53,894 bases of DNA from CAYMDS01 sp964653195 (GTDB lineage Bacteria; Patescibacteriota; Microgenomatia; Levybacterales; UBA12049). The stretch's first letter is position 1, and each line of letters begins with the position of its first letter. Made by a program: the position numbers and the translations under genes. Positions 50,018 through 53,894 of the stretch are shown here, piece by piece. The notes under the pieces are model-generated. The model saw nothing but the letters and a program-made list of their open reading frames with translations, was not told where the DNA came from and ran no database searches. The stretch covers positions 1 to 53,894 of the forward strand of contig CAZZCX010000007.1 in the NCBI GenBank assembly GCA_964653195.1, read 5' to 3'.

Positions 50018-50824
50018 CTATACTTGAGGAAGAGAGGACCATTCCTGCTGTTTGTTGAATAATGTATCATGATATTCCCAGAATTTATTCTGTTCGCCTG
50101 CACACTCTGCTGCTTCTGCTGCGATTTGAGCATTCGGATGGATACTTTGAATTGGTAAATGTTTGTAGACCAGACGCACTTTCCCTTTATAGTCATTTAG
50201 GATCTGATTCATAGTCATAAAGCTTTTCTGGCAGAAAGGACATTGGAAATCAGAGTATTCGATAATTGTTACTTTAGCATTTTTATCACCCTTTACCTGA
50301 GCATCACCGAGCGCAATTTCTTTTGATACAGGATCGAATGATCTTTGATTGGGGTCATTGTATGCCTGTTGGAGCATTTCTGAATAGTCAAGATGATTTT
50401 CAGAACTTGTGCCATCCAGTTCTTTATCGATAATTTCTTTAAATGATTCGTATGGATAGGCACCACCTACAAACTTACCATTTACGAAAAACCCGGGTGT
50501 CGCATTTACGCCTACAGTGCTTGCTTCACTAGTTTGTGAATTTACTTTCTGGGTATATTTGCCATCTTTAAGACAAGACGCGAATTTATTTGAATCAAGT
50601 TTTAGATCTTTTGCATATCCCGCAAAAGCTTCATTTATATTTTTTGAATTGGTGGTTGTTCCTGAATTTGCAGTCCCTCCCTGCTCAAGAGTTTTAAGTC
50701 TTGTATAAAGAGAGCCCAGCGCAAAAGCCATAACTATAAGCGTAAGAACCAGAAGAATTGTAACGATGTTTCCTTTTGCAAGACGTGGAATGCGAAGCTC
50801 AACGTATTCTTTTTTCTCTGCCAT
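50018..50824 (-). CDS. DsbA/thioredoxin_4-type protein with circularly permuted domain
   Basis: 268 residues. A membrane anchor (residues 18-38) is followed by the part normally at the C-terminal end of the DsbA fold: FAGYAKDLKLDSNKFASCL (67-85), the cis-proline loop VNATPGFFVNG (T109-P110), and FKEIIDKEL. Only after a linker (137-182) come the strand AKVTIIEYSDFQCPFC with the CxxC pair C195/C198, VRLVYKHLPIQSIHPNAQ and AAECAGEQNKFWEYHDTLF, and the protein stops at EWSSLPQV, where the usual family continues into the segment found here at residue 67. Active residues are all present, so it may be a working disulfide oxidoreductase facing outside. Promoter: TTGACA-N16-TATAGA upstream. Confidence 0.88.
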   Translation of the reverse strand: MAEKKEYVELRIPRLAKGNIVTILLVLTLIVMAFALGSLYTRLKTLEQGGTANSGTTTNSKNINEAFAGYAKDLKLDSNKFASCLKDGKYTQKVNSQTSEASTVGVNATPGFFVNGKFVGGAYPYESFKEIIDKELDGTSSENHLDYSEMLQQAYNDPNQRSFDPVSKEIALGDAQVKGDKNAKVTIIEYSDFQCPFCQKSFMTMNQILNDYKGKVRLVYKHLPIQSIHPNAQIAAEAAECAGEQNKFWEYHDTLFNKQQEWSSLPQV

Positions 50825-50978
50825 AGGACTTATTCTATAAATTATTGTTATATCTTGTCAATTGACAATAATTTATGAATTGAAGTTTATTTGTTTGCGC
50901 AGCACAGGTTATTAAGTATTTATTTAAGCAGAGTTATTTAAACAAATAATTTGTTATAATCTCAAACTATATTTTTTT

Positions 50979-52130
50979 ATGGGTTTTGCTGAAAGAAATA
51001 CAATATCGCACGAGGAGGAAGGAGTGACTATTCGTGAAGCCGATCTGCTTACTCCGGATGGATTTTTAAGTAGGTTTATAGATGATGTCGGTAGAGTGGG
51101 TGAAGGCGGAAAGATTTGGGTTCAGTCCATGCTTAAGACGACTTCTCAAAGAAGGGAAGAACCTGAAATACTGGATAAGTTGGCTGATCCTTTATTGCAG
51201 GCTGCAGGGAGGGGAGCGCAAGTAATTCTTGGCGTGAGCAATGGTGCGCAGTCATCTTTTCCGGATCTTGAAATTGATAAAAGAGCAGCTTTGCCATTAA
51301 GAAGACATACAGATGAAAAAAAAGAGCGAATAAGAGCTCAAAGACAGGCAAACGAGGCTGTTTTTCGTCGATTGACTGATGGTGGTGTAAGTATCGCAAG
51401 ATTGAGTGCGCCTGGCATATCACAACGACTAAGTCCGATAGCAAGCCAAGTTCACTCTAAGTTTGCATTAATCTCATCACCGGATGGAATGCGTAGTACT
51501 TACCTTATGGAGTTTAATTTAAATGGTCTTGATTTTGGTTCTGAGAATACAGCTATAAGGTTTGAAGAGTGTGGAGATACTCATCCTTTGTCCGATGTTT
51601 TATTCAAATATGCCCGCGGTTTATATTACGGAATAGATTTTAGCGATTATACTGAATCTATTGATTCAAATACTACTTTTCTGGCAGACAGAGGAAGATA
51701 CGGGAAATCTATTATTTCGGATAATGCCAGAAAAATGGTTCAAAGTGCAACAAGTCGAATTTCATGGTTTAGTCAATTTAATCCTGCACCTCCGTTACTA
51801 ATGGATCTTAGGGATGCTGCAAAGAGGGGGGTTCGTGTACAAGTTGCCTTATCTGACAGTTGCAGAAGGGGGGTTGATGCAGTCTTGTTTCAGAGAATGA
51901 ATAGAGGGGGGTTGATTGATGCGCGTTATTTGCCTGATTCTGATCATAGGGGCATGATTCACTCTAAATTACTGGTTGCTGATGATAGTGCGTTATTCAC
52001 TAGTAATAATCTTCACCCTGCAGGGGTTTTTACAGGGACTGGGGAAATTGGCATGTTGTTTCAAGATGAAGAGACTGTTAATAAGCTAGTAAGTTACCAA
52101 AAATCTGTATGGGAGAAATTAGAACAATGA
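50979..52130 (+). CDS. Phospholipase D-like (HKD) protein
   Basis: 383 residues with two HKD-like halves. The second, IHSKLLVADDSALFTSNN (about residues 328-345), keeps His, Lys, Asp and the late Asn; the first, VHSKFALISSPDG (about 161-173), has His and Lys but Ser where Asp is usual. No signal peptide, so cytoplasmic. It could be a phosphatidyltransferase-like or nuclease enzyme of the PLD superfamily; the substrate is not known. An extended -10 box TGT-TATAAT ends 18 bases before the ATG. Confidence 0.82.
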   Translation: MGFAERNTISHEEEGVTIREADLLTPDGFLSRFIDDVGRVGEGGKIWVQSMLKTTSQRREEPEILDKLADPLLQAAGRGAQVILGVSNGAQSSFPDLEIDKRAALPLRRHTDEKKERIRAQRQANEAVFRRLTDGGVSIARLSAPGISQRLSPIASQVHSKFALISSPDGMRSTYLMEFNLNGLDFGSENTAIRFEECGDTHPLSDVLFKYARGLYYGIDFSDYTESIDSNTTFLADRGRYGKSIISDNARKMVQSATSRISWFSQFNPAPPLLMDLRDAAKRGVRVQVALSDSCRRGVDAVLFQRMNRGGLIDARYLPDSDHRGMIHSKLLVADDSALFTSNNLHPAGVFTGTGEIGMLFQDEETVNKLVSYQKSVWEKLEQ

Positions 52131-52168
52131 TTATTGACTCATTTTTAATTGGTTTAAGTAAACTGTAG

Positions 52169-52174
52169 TATAAT
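52169..52174 (+). promoter_or_regulatory. -10 box, leaderless arrangement
   Basis: TATAAT with exactly six bases to the ATG at 52181. Confidence 0.5.
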
Positions 52175-52180
52175 GAATTA

Positions 52181-53836
52181 ATGAATATTGAAAACGAAGA
52201 GAATGAAGCATCGGAGCAGAATGATTCAGCAAATGAAGGTAGTTTTGACAATAAAGAAAAACAAAATCCCGATTTTATACAGGCTCCACCTCTTTCCTCA
52301 TTGGCCACCGTGTTGATACAGACAGTCGATAAAAAAGTAGACATTCATCATGGAAGGATGATTTCAGTAAATCCGGTAGTTGCGAAATTTGCGACCTGGT
52401 TTGAAAAATTACGAAACGTCATGGAATATCGTGAGGAGGAAGTGATGCTGCGAGCTGCTATTGAGCGGATACTTCGAAGAATGCTGCTTCTTGGGGGCAA
52501 TGCGAAAACGACAGCTGGACCCTTGGTGCGTGAGCTCATGTGGGCACGTTATTTGATAGAGAATGAAGTTCCAGAGGCTATTGTGTCACGGGTTGAAGAA
52601 TCGATTGATTTACATTTACGCCTACGTCTCATGGTGATTCAGAGACACAAAATACCTGATGGAGAGTTAAACGATTTGATATATGAGCTAATGTCATCTG
52701 ATATATCTCAAATTTTAGAACCACATCATGTGAAACAGGTCATGAGTAATTTCATGTTTCAGGTACTAAGAGATGACGTAGTGATACTCGATGATTCAGA
52801 ACAGACGCGAGATGCACAAGTCTATATCGCGATACGTAAAGCTTTTGCTAAAGATGATAAGGCTTATCTTCGTTACCACATCCTCAAGCTCTATTTTGGA
52901 AATCTTAGCGAAAAAAGTGTTACGACAATCGCCGAAAATTTTATACAAGGTTATCAGGAAATGCATAGGATGTTAAAATATCCGAGAAAAGAACGGATTT
53001 ATTCATTCATCAAGAAACGCACAGCAGCATTTCTTATTCTTGAAGGTATTCTTGATTCAAACAAAAATAATTTACCACAACTTTTTGCAAATTTCACTCA
53101 GCTTGAAAGGACAGTGTTCAATGCCTGCGAAGAGAAGTATAACGCGGTAGGTTCAAAGGTAAGACGAGCAATTGTACGAAGCGTGTTGTTTATTCTTCTT
53201 ACGAAGGTAATTTTTGCATTCGCTATAGAAGGCACTTATGAGCTTTATGTTTATGGGCATTATCAATGGCTGACTTTGCTTATAAATATGACAGTTCCGC
53301 CCTTGCTTATGCTTATTGTCAGCTTCTTTTTTCGCAGTCCCGGTCCTGATAATACAGTTAAGATTTATAGCTCAATTAAAGTTTTGCTTTTTTCGGAAAA
53401 GCCTAGACTTGGCGAAATTTTAAGTATCAAGAAGCAGACAACACGTCCTAGGGCTGCATTTACTGCTCTTTGGTTTTTTGCTTTTTTTGTTTCATTTGGG
53501 GCCATAATATATGCACTTAGACTGCTCTCATTTAATTTTGTGAGCATAGGTATATTTTTGTTTTTCCTGGCGATTGTATCTTTCCTTTCTTACAGAATTA
53601 GTCTTACAGCAAATCTTTACCGCATGGGTGAACGTCAAAGCTTCCTTACGCCATTTGTGGATTTCTTCTTTATGCCCGTTGTGAGAGTGGGGCGAGAACT
53701 TACGGCAAACATTTCAAAGGTAAATATTCTTCTTTTTGTAATGGATTTTATAATTGAAGCCCCATTTAAACTCCTTTTTGCCTTCTTTGAGCAGTGGTTT
53801 GTCTTTCTGCATGCGAAGAGAGAAGAATTGGAATAA
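52181..53836 (+). CDS. Large protein with C-terminal membrane helices, unknown function
   Basis: 551 residues, no family recognised. The first 300 residues are acidic, then helical and soluble (repeated helices such as MEYREEEVMLRAAIERILRRM). From about residue 325 there are four or five membrane helices (SVLFILLTKVIFAFAI, LLINMTVPPLLMLIVSFFF, FTALWFFAFFVSFGAIIYAL, IGIFLFFLAIVSFLSYRI) and a final amphipathic segment. The layout suggests a cytoplasmic helical domain tethered to the membrane. It ends 3-10 bases before the heptamer array at the contig end. Confidence 0.75.
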   Translation: MNIENEENEASEQNDSANEGSFDNKEKQNPDFIQAPPLSSLATVLIQTVDKKVDIHHGRMISVNPVVAKFATWFEKLRNVMEYREEEVMLRAAIERILRRMLLLGGNAKTTAGPLVRELMWARYLIENEVPEAIVSRVEESIDLHLRLRLMVIQRHKIPDGELNDLIYELMSSDISQILEPHHVKQVMSNFMFQVLRDDVVILDDSEQTRDAQVYIAIRKAFAKDDKAYLRYHILKLYFGNLSEKSVTTIAENFIQGYQEMHRMLKYPRKERIYSFIKKRTAAFLILEGILDSNKNNLPQLFANFTQLERTVFNACEEKYNAVGSKVRRAIVRSVLFILLTKVIFAFAIEGTYELYVYGHYQWLTLLINMTVPPLLMLIVSFFFRSPGPDNTVKIYSSIKVLLFSEKPRLGEILSIKKQTTRPRAAFTALWFFAFFVSFGAIIYALRLLSFNFVSIGIFLFFLAIVSFLSYRISLTANLYRMGERQSFLTPFVDFFFMPVVRVGRELTANISKVNILLFVMDFIIEAPFKLLFAFFEQWFVFLHAKREELE

Positions 53837-53839
53837 TAT

Positions 53840-53894
53840 TTATGAGTTATGAGTTATGAGTTATGAGTTATGAGTTATGAGTTATGAGTTATGA
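53840..53894. repeat. Heptamer tandem repeat (GTTATGA)n at right contig end
   Basis: Nearly eight copies, same orientation as at 1-55. The last base and base 1 join in register without breaking the seven-base period. Confidence 0.95.

Noticed and set aside
1..53894. Plasmid, phage or recoded (TGA = Gly) genome
   Set aside because: Housekeeping genes (ftsH, murD, trpS, recF, pth) point to a chromosome, there are no phage or replication-initiator genes, and TGA ends several well-defined genes.

Overview
The window looks like a scaffold from a small-genome Candidate Phyla Radiation bacterium, most likely Microgenomates-like. This is an inference from gene content: a dense AT-rich chromosome with the standard genetic code (TGA is a normal stop, as in murI and tgt), an archaeal-type ATP-dependent DNA ligase, an endonuclease Q-like PHP protein, a TrmB-type regulator, DUF5654, secreted dockerin-bearing proteins and a VirB6/TrbL-like membrane protein. 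There is one 100-N scaffold gap (43073-43172). No rRNA, CRISPR array, transposase or phage gene is visible.

Layout. 1-5.8 kb: an EamA transporter and a giant soluble protein. 5.8-14.1 kb: a VirB6/TrbL-like membrane protein and two large secreted proteins (12 calcium-loop propeller-type repeats; a parallel beta-helix) that share an exact 319-bp dockerin/linker segment and a common C-terminal domain. 14.2-20.2 kb: DUF4258, truB, a CAP-domain protein, two small membrane proteins, tRNA-CAU, murI-murD. 20.4-25.9 kb: tgt, then a tryptophan-flavoured cluster: a TrpR-family repressor with a near-consensus TrpR operator on its own -10 box, a leader with two mutually exclusive hairpins, an unrecognised enzyme, a hydrolase/aminotransferase fusion, and trpS. 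26-34 kb: vWA protein, ftsH, free-standing 5'-3' exonuclease, glycosyltransferase, methyltransferase, TrmB regulator, then a gene-free stretch holding a strongly structured RNA candidate with its own consensus promoter. 34-43 kb: secreted protein, mutM, UMP kinase, recF, Fic, four-helix-bundle protein, DNA ligase. 43-54 kb: EndoQ-like nuclease, pth, an alkyltransferase-like protein, YibE/F, a Fur-family/ZIP metal operon with paired operators, a DsbA-family protein whose fold is circularly permuted, a PLD-like protein and a C-terminal membrane protein.

Two themes run through the window. First, short repeats: 7-bp tandem repeats of several unrelated sequences (including both contig ends and the scaffold gap) and small palindromes (TCCCGAT-N3-ATCGGGA; CCTGCC/GGCAGG types), several of them inserted in frame into truB, murD, the DNA ligase and the EndoQ gene. 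Second, many genes have a TATAAT box only 6-8 bases before the start codon, pointing to leaderless mRNAs.

The best candidates for undescribed biology are the TrpR-type cluster at 21.6-25.9 kb, the structured RNA at 33.86-34.04 kb, the permuted DsbA-like protein at 50.0-50.8 kb, and the heptamer repeat system. All structures and homologies were read by eye, without database searches.
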